Source: Argopecten irradians
Lineage: Eukaryota; Mollusca; Bivalvia; Pectinida; Pectinidae
NCBI RefSeq assembly: GCF_041381155.1
Contig: NC_091135.1
Span: forward strand, 49,674,086 to 49,738,085
DNA length: 64,000 bases
Reading direction: 5' to 3'
The position numbers and the translations under genes were made by a program. This document shows positions 25,301 through 40,300 of the stretch, piece by piece. The notes below the pieces were generated by a model. The model searched no databases and was not told where the DNA came from. It was given only the letters and a program-made list of their open reading frames with translations. Position 1 is the first letter of the stretch; every line of letters begins with the position of its first letter.

Positions 25301-28300
25301 GGGCCACACAAAATGGTAGAATTTTTATTGTCAAATGTGGTTGGGTGGTGTAGTGGTTAAGCCTTTCATCTAGCCAGGGTTAGATCCTGGCACAAACATG
25401 AAAAAGTCAGGGGTCATCTGCTCAATCATGTGTTGTTTTTCCAGACTCACCTATATCCTCCCATTTAAGACCCACTTACATCCTGACCATCAAAAGTGAT
25501 TTGTTGAAGTTATATGACTGGTTTTGCAATCAATTTCAAATCAATCAAGCTTCATTGGAAGTCTGTGGTACTGACAAAGTTACAAATCTAGCTGTCAAAG
25601 TTGTAAATAATTGTGATCATGCCAATAATACTAGTACATTGTATATAATTATAAATAAGACAAATGACTGATGAAAATAATTTAATCTTATGGTTATCTT
25701 TTACAGAAAGAAGTGGTAAAACCATACAAGATTTCAAGAGGCCCTTTGAAATGATGGAACTTTTGATACCAAGCCATGAACAAGTCATTTTACAGGAAAT
25801 TGCAGGTTTGAATTTTTAATTATGTTAACCTTAGAATGATTTCAGTTGATGTTGGAACAAGTAGTAATAACTATGTCTGTCTGTTTGTCCTCAGTCGGTT
25901 TTCAGAGATTTGCTCAAAGAAGTCCAGCCAAATGCTTTAAAATTTCACATGGTATTACTCTTTAGTATATAGATGTGCAGTAGGGTTTATAACCCACTAT
26001 CATTAGATGGTGTGCTATTCAAATTACCTTTTGTCAGTGGTCCATCCGTGAACAATACTTGTTACTGCTATTTCTCAGAAAGTATAAAAGGGAACGTTCT
26101 CGAAATACATATACATTACCCTTTTGGATTGCATTTTGGGATTAATCCGTCAACAAGGTGGCTGACAAGTAGCCAACTTGGATTAAGGCCGCAATGAATA
26201 TTCAAGTAATCGTGGATCGTGTATTTTTCAAAAATGATTTACCCTGCATAATGTTAACATGGAATATAATAAAATACACAGGAAGGCTGAATTGTATCAA
26301 TGTTTTCATTAATCTGTTGCTTTTGTTTCACTTACCCACAAGTACATATTTATGATGTCATTAAATAAAGCTAGATTTGTATTCACACATCAGTCCCATT
26401 TTCACTATATATTAATCTGTCGTGGTTCGATCTGTGAATTGTTTTGGCCTGAATTGCTAATTGGATCTAATCACCACTTACTTCACAATCCACAACGCTA
26501 GCCCTATCTTGGACTTTGATAATTAAAGTTTGTCACCACTATTTCTCAGATAGTACAGAAGGTATCTGATTCAAATTTCATACTTAGGATTCCTATGGGC
26601 CTTAGCCAGTTGTGCATATTGCATTTTTAGACTGATCTATTAACAAGATGGCTGCGGCATTGGATTTAGATAGTTGAAGTTTGTTTCCGCTATTTCTCAA
26701 AGAGAAATTCTGAAATGCATTTATTTTGCGTATACTGTATTGATTTAGATTTAATTTTAAGTTTCTTGCATTTTTGAATAAGCATAGCAATATTTATTAG
26801 TTCCCCTGCCAGTGAAACCAAAGGGAACGACAGTGTTTGTTCCCGTATGTCTGTCTGTCCTGATTTAGGTTTCAGATAATAATTAATTGATGGATTTTGA
26901 TCAAACTTCACACAATGGTAGCATATGGGAAAATACAGCTTGGGATTGAATATAGGGTCAAAAGGTCTACTGCAAAGGTAACTGTTACTAAAAATAGATT
27001 GTTAGAAAAAAAAAATATAAAAAAAATTGGTTTCCAGATAATTACTTGAGAACAAATCAACAGAATTTGTTCAAACTTCATTTGATGGTAGCATAGGAGA
27101 TAACATAGCTTGGGAATGAATTTGGGGTCAAAAAGTCAACTTCAAAGGTAAGTGCTACTAAAAATAGATTGTTTCGCAAAATATTAGTTTCTAGACAATA
27201 ACTTGAGAAAACATCAATGGATTTTGATCAAGTTTCACACAAAGGTAGCTATATATATAACATAAGAATAAATACAGCTTGGAATTGAATTTGGGGTCAA
27301 AAAGTCAACTAAAAAGGTCACTGTTACTAAAAATAAATTATTTCACAGATTTTAGTTTCCGGACGATTTGTTCAAACTTCATACAATGTTTAATGTCTAT
27401 ATTTTGTTGACCATGTTGTTTGGTATTATAAGTGATAATGGTGTTGATGAAAGTGTTGATGACGGTGTTGATAATGATGGTGTTGATATTGATATTGTTG
27501 ATATTGATAATGTTGATGTAGGTGTTGATATTGATGGTGTTGATGTTGATGTTGATAATGATGGTGTTGATATTGATGTGTTGATAATGATGGTGTTGAT
27601 GTCGGTGTTGATAATGATGATGTTGGTGTTGATAATGATGATGTTGATGTTGATAATGATGTTGGTGTTGATGTTGGTGTTGATAATGATGATGTTGGTG
27701 TTGATAATGTTGGTGTTGATAATGATGGTGTTGATAATGATGATGTTGATGTTGATGATGTTGATGTTGATAATGATGATGTCGGTGTTGATAATGATGA
27801 TGTTGGTGTTGATAATGATGATGTTGATGTTGATAATGATGATGTTGATGTTGATAATGATGATGTTGATGTCGGTGTTGATAATGATGATGTTGGTGTT
27901 GATAATGATGATGTTGATGTCGGTGTTGATAATGATAGTGTTGATGTTGGTGTTGATATTGATGGTGTTGATGTTGATAATGATGGTGTTGATATTGATG
28001 GGTTGGTGTTGATGTCGGTGTTGATAATGATGGTGTTGATGTTGATGTTGATATTGATGATGTTGGTGTTGATAATGTTGGTGTTGATAATGATGGTGTT
28101 GATGTCGGTGTTGATAATGATGGTGTTGATAATGTTGGTGTTGATATTGATGGTGTTGATGTTGATAATGATGGTGTTGATATTGATGGGTTGGTGTTGA
28201 TGTCGGTGTTGATAATGATGGTGTTGATGTTGATGTTGATATTGATGATGTTGGTGTTGATAATGATGATGTTGATGTTGGTGTTGATAATGATGGTGTT

Positions 28301-31300
28301 GATGTCGGTGTTGATATTGATGTTGTTGATGTCGTTAATGATGATGTTGGTGTTGATAATGATGATGTTGATGTTGATAATGATGATGTCGGTGTTGATA
28401 ATGATGATGTTGATATTGATGATGTTGATGTTGATAATGATGATGTTGATGTTGGTGTTGATAATGATGATGTTGATGTTGATAATGATGATGTCGGTGT
28501 TGATAATGATGATGTTGATGTCGGTGTTGATAATGATGATGTTGGTGTTGATAATGATGGTGTTGATGTTGGTGTTGATAATGATGATGTTGGTGTTGAT
28601 AATGTTGATGTTGATAATGATGATGGTGTTGATAATGATGGTGTTGATGTTGGTGTTGATAATGATGATGTTGGTGTTGATAATGATGATGTTGATGTTG
28701 GTGTTGATAATGATGTTGATGATGTTGGTGTTGATGTTGGTGTTGATAATGATGGTGTTGATGTCGGTGTTGATATTGATGATGTCGGTGTTGATAATGA
28801 TGATGTTGGTGTTGATAATGATGATGTTGGTGTTGATAATGATGATGTTGGTGTTGATAATGATGATGTTGGTGTTGATAATGATGATGTTGGTGTTGAT
28901 AATGATAATGATGATGTTGGTGTTGATAATGATGGTGTTGATGTTGATGTTGATATTGATGATGTTGGTGTTGATAATGATGATGTTGGTGTTGATAATG
29001 ATGATGTTGATGTGTGTTGATAATGATGATGTTGTGTGGTGTTGATATGATGATGTTGATGTTGATAATGGTGTTATTGTGTGTTGATAATGATGATGTT
29101 GATGTTGATAATGATGATGTGTGTTGATAATGATGGTGTTGTGTGGTGATGATATGATGATGTGTGTTGATGATGGTGTTGATGAATGATGTGTGGTGTT
29201 GATAATGATGTGGTGTTGATATGATGATGTTGATGTGGTGTTGATATGATGATGGTGTTGATGATGGTGTTGTGTTGATAATGATGATGTTGGTGTTGAT
29301 ATGATGATGTTGATGTTGATGTTGATAATGATGATGTTGGTGTTGATAATGATGATGTTGATGTTGATAATGATGATGTTGGTGTTGATAATGATGATGT
29401 TGGTGTTGATAATGATGTGTGTGTTGATAATGATGATGATAATGATGGTGTTGTTGATGTTGATGATGTGGTGTTGATAATGATGATGTTGATGTTGATG
29501 TTGATAATGATGTGTTGATGTTGGTGTTGATAATGATGGTGTTGATGTCGGTGTTGATAATGATGATGTTGTGTGTTGATGATGTGTTTGATGTTGATAT
29601 GATGATGTTGGTTGTTGATAATGATGATGTTGGTGTTGATAATGATGATGTTGATGTCGGTGTTGATAATGATGATGTTGATGTTGATAATGATGATGTT
29701 GGTGTTGATAATGATGGTGTTGATGTCGGTGTTGATAATGATGATGTTGGTGTTGATAATGATGATGTTGATGTTGATAATGATGATGTTGATGTTGATA
29801 ATGATGATGTTGATGTCGGTGTTGATAATGATGATGTTGATGTTGATAATGATGATGTTGATGTTGATAATGATGATGTTGATGTTGATAATGATGATGT
29901 TGTTGGTGTTGATAATGATGATGTCGGTGTTGATAATGATGATGTTGGTGTTGATAATGATGATGTTGGTGTTGATAATGTGATATGATGGTGTATGATG
30001 ATGTGGTGTTGATAATGATGATGTTGTGTTGTATGATGTGTTGATGTTGGTGTTGATAATGATGGTGTTGATGTTGGTGTTGATAATGATGGTGATGTCG
30101 GTGATATAATGATGTGGTGTTGATAATGATGTGTTGATGTTGATGTTGATGATGTCGGTGTTGATAATGATGATGTGGTGTTGATTGATGTTGATGATGG
30201 TGTTGATAATGTTGGTGTTGATAATGATGATGTATGATGTCGGTGTTGATAATGATGTGTTGGTGTTGATGATGTGTGTTGATAATGATGTGTTGATGTC
30301 GGTGTTGATATTGATGGTGTGATAATGATGTGTGTTGATGATGATATGTTGTTGTGTGTTGATAATGATGATGTTGGTGTTGATAATGATGATGTTGATG
30401 TCGGTGTTGATAATGATGATGTTGGTGTTGATAATGATGATGTTGTGTGGTGTTGATGTTGATATGATTGTTGAGGTGTTGATAATGATGATGATGTGGT
30501 GTTGATAATGATGGTGTTGATGTGGTGTTGATAATGATGGTGATGTGTGGTGTTGATAATGTTGATGTTGTGATGATGTTGATTGATGTTGATAATGATG
30601 ATGTTGGTGTTGATAATGATGTGTGTTGATGTCGGTGTTGATAATGATGATGTTGATGTTGATAATGATGGTGATGTTGATATGATGTTGATGTTGATAA
30701 TGATGATGTGAGTGATGTTGATAATGATGATGTTGGTGTTGATAATGATGATGTTGGTGTTGATATGATGATGTCGGTGTTGATAATGATGTGGTGTTGA
30801 TAATGTTGATGTTGATAATGATGGTGTTGATGTGTTGATAATGATGATGTGTTGATAATATGATGTTGATGTTGATAATGATGGTGTTGATGATGTGTTG
30901 ATGTTGTGTTGATAATGATGTGTGATGTTGGTGTTGATAATGATGATTGGTGTTGATGTTGGTGTTGATATTGATGGTGTTGATAATGATATGATGATGT
31001 TGATAATGTGTTGATGTGAGTTGTTAATGATATGTTGGTGTTGATAATGATGGTGTGATGTCGTGTTGATAATGATGTGTTGATGTCGGTGTTGATAATG
31101 ATGGATGTTGATGTTGATAATGATGATGTTGATGTTGTCGGTGTTGATAATGATGATGGTGTTGATAATGATGTGTTGATGTGGTGTTGATGATGTTGAT
31201 GTCGGTGTTGATAATGATGATGTTGGTGTTGATAATGATGGTGATGATGTTGATAATGGTGATTGTGTTGATAATGTTGATGTGTTGATAATGATGATGT

Positions 31301-34300
31301 TGATGTCGGTGTTGATAATGATGATGGTGTTGATAATGATGATGTTGTTGATGATGTCGGTGTTGATAATGATGATGTTGGTGTTGATAATGATGGTGTT
31401 GTCGGTGTTGATAATGATGATGTTGGTGTTGATTGATGATGTTGTGTGTGTTGATAATGATGATGTTGATGTTGATAATGATGGTGTGGTGTTGATAATG
31501 ATGGTGTTGATGTGGTGTTGATAATGATGTGATGTTGATAATGATGGTGTTGATGTTTGATATGATGATGTTGATGTTGTGTTGATAATGATGTGTTGAT
31601 GTGTTGATAATGATGGTGTTGATAATGATGGTGTTGATGTGGTGTTGATGATGATGGTGTTGATAATGTGATGTTGATGATGGTTGATGTTGATAATGAT
31701 GTGTTGATGTCGTGTGTTGATAATGATGGTGTTGATGTCGGTGTTGATAATGATAATGATGTTGGTGTTGATTTAATGTTGTGTTGATGTTGTTGATGTG
31801 GTGTTGATAATGATGATGTTGGTGTTGATAATGATGATTGGTGTTGATAATGATGGTGTTGATGTCGGTGTTGATATGATGATGATGTTGATGTCGTTGA
31901 TAATATGATGTTGATGTTGATAATGATATGATGGTGTTGTGTTGATAATGTTGATGGTGTTGATAATGATGGTGTTGATGTTGATGTTGATGGTGTTTGA
32001 TGATGTGGTGTTGATAATGATGATGATGTTGTGTTGATAATGATGATGATGTTGTGTTGATAATGATGATGTTGATGTTGATAATGATGATGTGGTGTTG
32101 ATAATGATGTTGTTGATGTCGGTGTTGATATGATGATGGTGTTGATAATGATGATGTGATGTGTTGATAATGATGGTGTTGATGTGTCGGTGTTGATATT
32201 GATTGGTGTTGATGTCGGTGTTGATAATGATGATGTTGTATGTGTGTTGATAATGTTGTTGATGTGATGTTGTGTTGATAATGATGGTGTTGATGTTGTT
32301 GTGTTGATAATGATGTGTTGATGTGTGTTGTTGTATGAATGTCGTGTTGATTGATGTGTGTTGATAATGATGATGTTGATGATGATTTGATGATGATGCG
32401 GTGTTGATAATGATGGTGTTTGATGTCGGTGTTGATAATGATGATGTGTGGTGTTGATATTGATGAGTTGTGGTGTTGATAATGATGATGTTGATAATGA
32501 TGGTGTTGATAATGATGATGTTGTGTTGATAATGATGGTGTTGATGTTGATGGTGTTGATGATGTTGGTGTTGATAATGATGATGTTGGTGTTGATAATG
32601 ATGTGTTGATTTGATGTTGATAATGTGTTTGATGTCGGTGTTGATAATGATGATGTTGGTGTTGATAATGATGATGGTGTTGATAATGGTGTTGATTTTG
32701 TTGATGTCGGTGTTGATAATGATGATGTTGATGTTGTGTTGAATGATGATGTTGGTGTTGATAATGATGGTGTTGATGTCGGTGTTGATAATGATGATGT
32801 TGTATGATGGTGATGATGTTGGTGTGATGATGTCGGTGTTGATAATGATGATGTTTGTGTTGATAATGATGATGTTGGTGTTGATAATGATGATGTTGAT
32901 GTGTGTTGATAATGATGATGTTGATGTGGTGTTGATATTGATGATGTTGATGTCGGTGTTGATAATGATGTGTTGATGTGGTGTTGATGTTGATAATGTT
33001 GATGTTGGTGTTGATAATGATGGTGTTGATGTTGATAATGATGATGTCGGTGTTGATAATGATGATGTTGATGTTGGTGTTGATAATGATGATGTTGATG
33101 TTGATATTGATGATGTTGGTGTTGATAATGATGATGATGTTGGTGTTGATAATGATGGTGTTGATGTCGGTGTTGATGATGATGGTGTTGATGTGTGTGT
33201 TGATATGAGTTGTGTTGGTGTTGATAATGATGTTGTGATTGATGTGATTGGTGTTGATAATGATGGTGTTGATAATGATGTGTGTGTGGTGTTGATATGA
33301 TGATGTTGATGTTGTGTTGATAATGTGAGTGGTGTTGATAATGATGATGTTGGTGTTGATAATGATGATGTTGGTGTTGATAATGATGTGTTGATGTCGG
33401 TGTTGATAATGATGATGTTGATGTTGATAATGATGATGTTGGTGTTGATAATGATGATGATGATGTTGGTGTTGATAATGATGATGTTGATGTTGATAAT
33501 GATGATGTTGTGTTGATGTTGATAATGTTGATGTCGGTGTTGTTGTTGATAATGATGATGTTGATAATGATGATGTTGGTGTTGATAATGATGATGTTGG
33601 TGTTGATAATGATGATTGTTGATGTCGGTGTTGATAATGATGATGTTGTGTGATGATAGATGATGATGTGTTGATAATGATGATGTTGGTGTTGATTGTT
33701 GATGATGATGATGTCGGTGTTGATAATGATGATGATGTTGATAATGATGGTGTTGATGTTGATAATGATGATGTTGATGTCGGTGTTGATATTGATGATG
33801 TTGATGTCGGTGTTGATAATGATGATGTTGGTGGTGTTGATAATGATGGTGTTGATGTTGATAATGATGATGTTGATGTTGATAATGATGATTTGTGGTG
33901 TTGATAATGATAATGTTGATGTTGGTGTTGATAATGATGATGATGTCGGTGTTGATATTGATGATGTGTTGATGTTGATAATGATATGTTGGTGTTGATA
34001 ATGATGATGTTGATGTTGATGGTTGATAATGATGTGTTGTGTTGATAATGATGATGTTGTTGATGTGTTGATGATGATGTGTTGTCGGTGTTGATAATGA
34101 TGATGTTGATGTTGGTGTTGATAATGATGGTGTTGATGTCGGTGTTGATAATGATGATGTTGTGTTGTGATGATGTTGTGTTGATAATGATGATGTGTTG
34201 ATAATGATGATGTTGTTGATGTTGATAATGATAATGATGGTGTTGATAATGATGATGTCGGTGTTGATATTGATGATGTTGGTGTTGATAATGATGGTGT

Positions 34301-37300
34301 TGATGTGTGGTTGATAATGATGATGTTGATGTCGGTGTTGATAATGATGATGTTGGTGTTGATAATGATGATGTTGGTGTTGATAATGATGATGTTCGGT
34401 GTTGATAAATGATGTTGATGTGTGGTGTTGATAATGATGATGTGGTGTTGATAATGATGAATGTTGGTGTTGATAATGATGATGATGGTGTTGATAATGG
34501 GATGATAAGGTGTTGATAATGATGATGTGGTGTTGATGATGATGTGTTGATAATGATGATGTTGATGTCGGTGTTGATAATGATGATGTTGGTGTTGATA
34601 ATGATGGTGTTGGTGTTGATAATGATGATGTTGATGTGGTGTTGATATAATGTTGATGTCGGTGTTGATAATGATGATGTTGATGTCGGGATGTTGATAA
34701 TGATGATGTTGATGTTGGTGTTGATAATGATGTTGATGTTGATAATGATGATGTTGGTGTTGATAATGATGATGTTGATTTGATAATATGTGATGTGATG
34801 TTGATAATGAATGATGTCGGTGTTGATAATGATGATGTGTTGGTGTTGATATGATGATGATGGTGTTGATAATGATGGTGTTGATAATTGATGTGTTGAT
34901 GATGTTGGTGTTGATAATGATGGTTGTTGTGTTGATAATGATGATGTTGATGTGGTGATAATGATGATGTTGATAATGATCGGTGTTGATAATGATGGTG
35001 TTGATGTTGATAATGATGATGATGATGTGTGATGGTGTTGATAATGATGATGTTGAATGATAATGATGTGTGGTGTGTTGATGTGTTGATGTTGATAATG
35101 ATGATGTTGATGGTTGATGTTGATGAATGATGGTGTTGATGTTGGATGTATATGTTGAGCGGTGTGATAATGATGGTGAATGATTGTTGATAATGATGTG
35201 TTAATGTTGATAATGATGTGTTATGTGATGTTGATGATTATAGGATAATGATGATGTTGTGTTGATAATGATGGTGTTGATGTTGGTAATGATGATGTTG
35301 AGTGATTCGGTTGATAATGAGTGTTGTGTTGATATTGATGTGATGGTGATGTTGATGTTGATTTGATCTGTTGATGTTGATAATGATGGTGTGTTGATGG
35401 GGGAATGATGATGTTGATAATGATGGTGTTGATGTTGATAATGATGATGTTGGTGTTGATAATGATGTTGATGTTGATAATGATGGTGTTGATGTTGATA
35501 ATGATGATGTTGTGTTGATAATGATGGTGTTGTGTCGGTGTTGATATTGAAGTGTTGATGTCGGTGTCGATAATGAATCAGAACTGTATTTTGAATACTT
35601 CATTTTATTTGATGTCTATAATGATGAAGTTTTGATCATTTGTTTTGTATTATATGATGATTGGTGTTGATAAGGCAGTGATGATGACTGATGTTGATAA
35701 TGACGGTGTTGATGTTGATGGTGTTGATAATGATGGTGTTGATGATGATGATGGTGTTGATAATGATGGTGTGTGGTGTTGATAATGATGGTGTTGATAA
35801 TGATGGTGATGATAATGTGTTGATGTGGTGTTGATAATTTGATGTTGATAATGATGGTGTTGTGTCGGTGTTGATATAATGTTGAAATGATGTGGTGTTG
35901 ATAATGATGGTGATGGTGTTGATAATGATGGTGATGGTGTTGATAATGATGGTGTTGATGTCGGTGTTGATAATGATGATGTTGATGTTGATAATGATGT
36001 TGTTGGTGTCGGTGTTGATATTGATGGTGTTGATGTCGGTGTCGATAATGAATCAGAATCTGTATTTCTGAATACTTCATTTTATTTGATGTCTATAATT
36101 TGAAGTTCTTGATCATTTTGTTTTGTATTATAAGTGATTGGTGTTGAAGGCAGTGTTGATAACTGTGTTGAGAAATGACGGTGTTGATGATGATGACGGT
36201 GTTGATTATGATGACAGTGTTGATGATGATGATGTTGATGATGACGGTGTTGTTGATGTTGATGATGATGATGATGATGATGTTGTAGAATGGAAGGAAA
36301 GCTACATGCCGGAGAGAAGTACGCCTGGCAGTTCTGAGGAGACTGGGTCAGGTGACAAAGCTCCCAGCTACGTACCACACACGTTGGTGGATGATGAGTC
36401 TAGCATTGAGACAACTGGCCAGCCCTCACCGACTAAAAAACGTGAGTATTTGGCAGCGCATTACAACCCTGTGATTGTATTTACATTGTATGCTTCTGGT
36501 TTCTAGCAGGATAGGAATTTAGCATTAGCACCAAGGACAGTAGTAGGCTATAGTAGCACTATGGGGAGATACCTGCTAGATACTATAAATAGCTGCAGCG
36601 AGAAATGAAAAACATGAAAAAAATGTTGTTTCCAAGCAATCATAAAATATATTAATGTTTTACCCTTTTGAACAATATGATTTATCTCAGTTTCTGAATA
36701 TCTTAAATGGTTGTCTTTCAATAACTTATTGGAAGGAAGGACATATATTAAAAGTAATTCCATAAGAACAGAATTAAGTGACTGTTTGGGTTGGAGTCCA
36801 CTGGGAAGCTGCGCGTTATTAGATATAATACATGTAGTATATGATGTTAACAGTCCTGACCAGTTTTGTTTTCCTTTGAAAGCTCCGAAAGATTCAATGA
36901 TAATTCAGTAAGAGCCTTTAAGAAATCAAAGCAGGGTCACAATATATAAATGATTAAATGTTATTGTGTAAACACTGACCACTTTGATATAAGTAACTAC
37001 ACCTATGGTAATTAAGTCAGAGCCAGTCCAGTGACCAAATGTGTTTTAATATTGATATTAAAAGAGGATTTTCTAGAGACCTGACCTGATATAAGGCCAG
37101 CTTTATTATAAATTCTAAACTGGGGTAAATATTGCCAATGTAATACTGGAAAGTATGGTAAGTACTCTAAAAAGAGTTCAGACTCATTGGGTCATGCTAC
37201 ATATTAGATAATTGGTTGGGACAGAATTTACATGCTATTGTACAGTACAGTATTTGACTTTTACAGGGAAACAAGACCGTAGACCTGTGGATGGGACAGA

Positions 37301-40300
37301 CAATCTGGTGAATATGTCTTAATATATTACATATGAATAAATCAAAGTAGTGGCCAGGTCTGAATAAAACTCTTAATATATAGAAGATAATACTGACCTT
37401 TGACAATCCAAAAACAAAAATCATAAAAGAATTTCTATTGTTATCCTTTATATCTAGCTTTTCTGAGTTAATTGTGGTTTAATTAATATTTTATTCAATT
37501 TCTCAACTTTTTAATCTCAGATAGACCGTTAAGATATCTAAAGCCCACTTTTAATTTTAATAATGATTTTTCAGTGCCTTGAGATTAAATTGAAATTTAA
37601 AATTACTAAAATTTAATTTTTGAGCATAACATCATATATTGCATATTGCGCACAAACTACAGAGGTAAAATGATCAGAATGATATTTTCACTGTCAATGT
37701 TGCATTCCGATTGGTCAAAAGCGAGTGAAAGTATAAAAATTGATATTGTCACTGGAGTGAAGTATATCACTTCTATGTCCTCCGTTAAACCTTATATTTC
37801 AGTGCGGAAAATGTAAAAACACTGTTATACAGTCAAACCTTATTGTTATACAGTCAAACCTTATTACCTTAAGGAAAAATTGGTGCAGACCAACCAAATG
37901 CTGTGACATAATGTTCAACTTAGTTAGGTTTGACTCAAATTATGTTTAAATGCTGATAAAAGCCTCCCTTGTGTTTCAGGAAAAGTCAGCAATTCCACAG
38001 ACATTGTCAGAAGGAAATTCAGACCCTGGAACTCAACAGCAAGCCAAAACATCCGCCCCGCCTGAAACCAGCCAGAATTTGTCTACACAAGGAAATTCTG
38101 ACCCGGGCAGTCCGCAACAAGCGAAAGTATCTGCCTCGCCTAGAACCAGACAGAATTTGTCTAAACAAGGAAATTCAGACCCGGGCAGTCCACACCAAGC
38201 AAAAGTATATGCCTCGCCTAGAACCAGACATAATTTGTCTACACAAGGAAATCCAGACCCGGGCAGTCCACACCAAGCAAAAGCATTTGCCACGCCTAGG
38301 AGCAGACAGAATTTGTCTACACATGGAAATTCAGCCAATACACAACCATTTCAGGAATCCCAGGGGTTTGTACCATGTCTTTCTCCTGAGAATGTTTCCT
38401 CAGAAAGAGTTAATGTGCTTTTAGAACAGTTAGAAATGGAGGAAGAGGTCAGACTGAGAAAACTAGCAACACCAAGTGATAGTTTCCGAGGGTACAATTC
38501 CAAATCTTTGGAGAAATTTGTAAATGATCATCAAGAATCCACTATTAAAAAAAGAACTTGTCACATAAATAGTGATAGGGACACAAATGAGGACGAGGCA
38601 TTTAATGATACAGTTGTGGACAAAACAAAAACAGGAGAAAAAGTGTATAACTCTTCTTCACAAACAGATAGTGATTCTGACATTCGCGTGACAAAGCGAC
38701 GTCGTCTTGCGTTCTCTAATGCTAAACAAAAACTTGGCACAACATCATCGCCACATAAGAAAAAAAACATAGATAGAACTTTAATAGGCCATGACATTAC
38801 AGGCCAGTCAAGTCTTGAAGAAGATGTACTAGTTCTTAATTCCCCAGAGTCACAAAAACAAGACCAACTCAACAGTGAGAACACATCAAATGGGACTGAT
38901 GACAACCTCCAGCACCCAGAAACAACGACTGCTAAAAACTCTAATAATGAGACTATTAAAATTCCTGGCAGCTCGGAGAGTATGTCTTCAAGTGAGAATA
39001 GCCCCTCAGGTAAACTTTTATAATGTATCACATTATCTAAAAACACCTGTATTAAAATTGCCAGCCTGCATCCCTGATGAGCTTATGCAATGGTGCTATA
39101 TCCATCCATCCCTCCTTTAATTGTCCACTAGCCATGAATAAATAAGCTTTTTAGAATTTTAATTAGGTGATTTGGTTCAGTTTGTTTGATTAAACGCCTG
39201 ATAAACAGCCATGGTAATTTAAGGATGAGTCAGGTTAAGGAGGTAGAGGAAAGCAAGAGGACCAAGAAAAAAACCCATCAACTTCTTCAGTATCTAGCAC
39301 ATGCCCCACATAAGTTTTTGACTCACAACACACAGATGGAGGGCTTGTGGCAATATATCGGGACACTGTGGCACCATGGCCCTGTTCTGGGTTTTTATAA
39401 GGAATTAAATTTTACATTGTATATGCAAGTCATTCTGGCCACCACTGACCTGGTCAATTGCATTGCAGTAGGCAAAATTATGTGGAAAATCCTTCTTCCT
39501 CTGTAGAAATATAGAATATTTAGCATTAATCACTGCAAAATACATTCAGTTGAACAAGACAGGAAGTTACACATTTGTAATAAGTGATTCATATATGAAA
39601 AACATTAAATTCCTGTAGTCATCATATATTTTGTAACATTTTCAATTTTTTGTTGCTTTTCAGTTTTAACATTCAAAAGGAGGAGAAGAGAGTCTGATTT
39701 GATTTCTTCTTTGCCATCTTATCAACCACCAATGCCTAACCAATCACAAGATGAGTTTTCTCAGCCAGAGAACCAATCACAGAAACTGTCTGTTCAGACA
39801 CTACCGAGCCAAGCACATGATTTGTCACTGGAGACACTCCCTAGCCAATCACAGGACCTGTCTCCACATGAATTACCTAGCCAATCATTGGGTCTGTCTC
39901 TGAATGTACAGACACAATCTAGCCAATCACAGGACTTGTCTCTTTCAATGACACTTGAAGATAAAGTCAAGGTAACTGATTATTATATCCCAGAGGGGTA
40001 GGGAGGGCTCACATAAGTGTTTTCCATGCATGGCAGTAGAGTCCATTTAGAGTAACCATTTACATTTATTTATTGTACATTTATTGTGATCATATGCAGG
40101 TGAAACCAGATCTAGAGGGAATGAGTGTTTCCTTTTCCCTCCCTCCATCTGCCTGACGTTTATCAATGCTATTGTCTTTTCTAAATTATCCATGCATTAT
40201 CATCAAATTTCACGCATTTACATAGAGAAATCAAAATGTCTGACTATAAAGGACTATGTAGGTGCCTTTTTAGTACATCCCTGATTCACTTGTAATGGAA

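Noticed and set aside
25337..25400. tRNA gene
   Set aside because: A and B boxes are present but the arms do not pair as a tRNA and SINE body sequence follows.
27368..34000. Long plus-strand open frames rich in Leu/Ile/Met or Asp/Val, and His-rich minus-strand ones at 35238-36378
   Set aside because: They are translations of the GAT-rich array in its frames; there are no start context, splice pattern or domains. Only the end joined to exon 8 has coding support.
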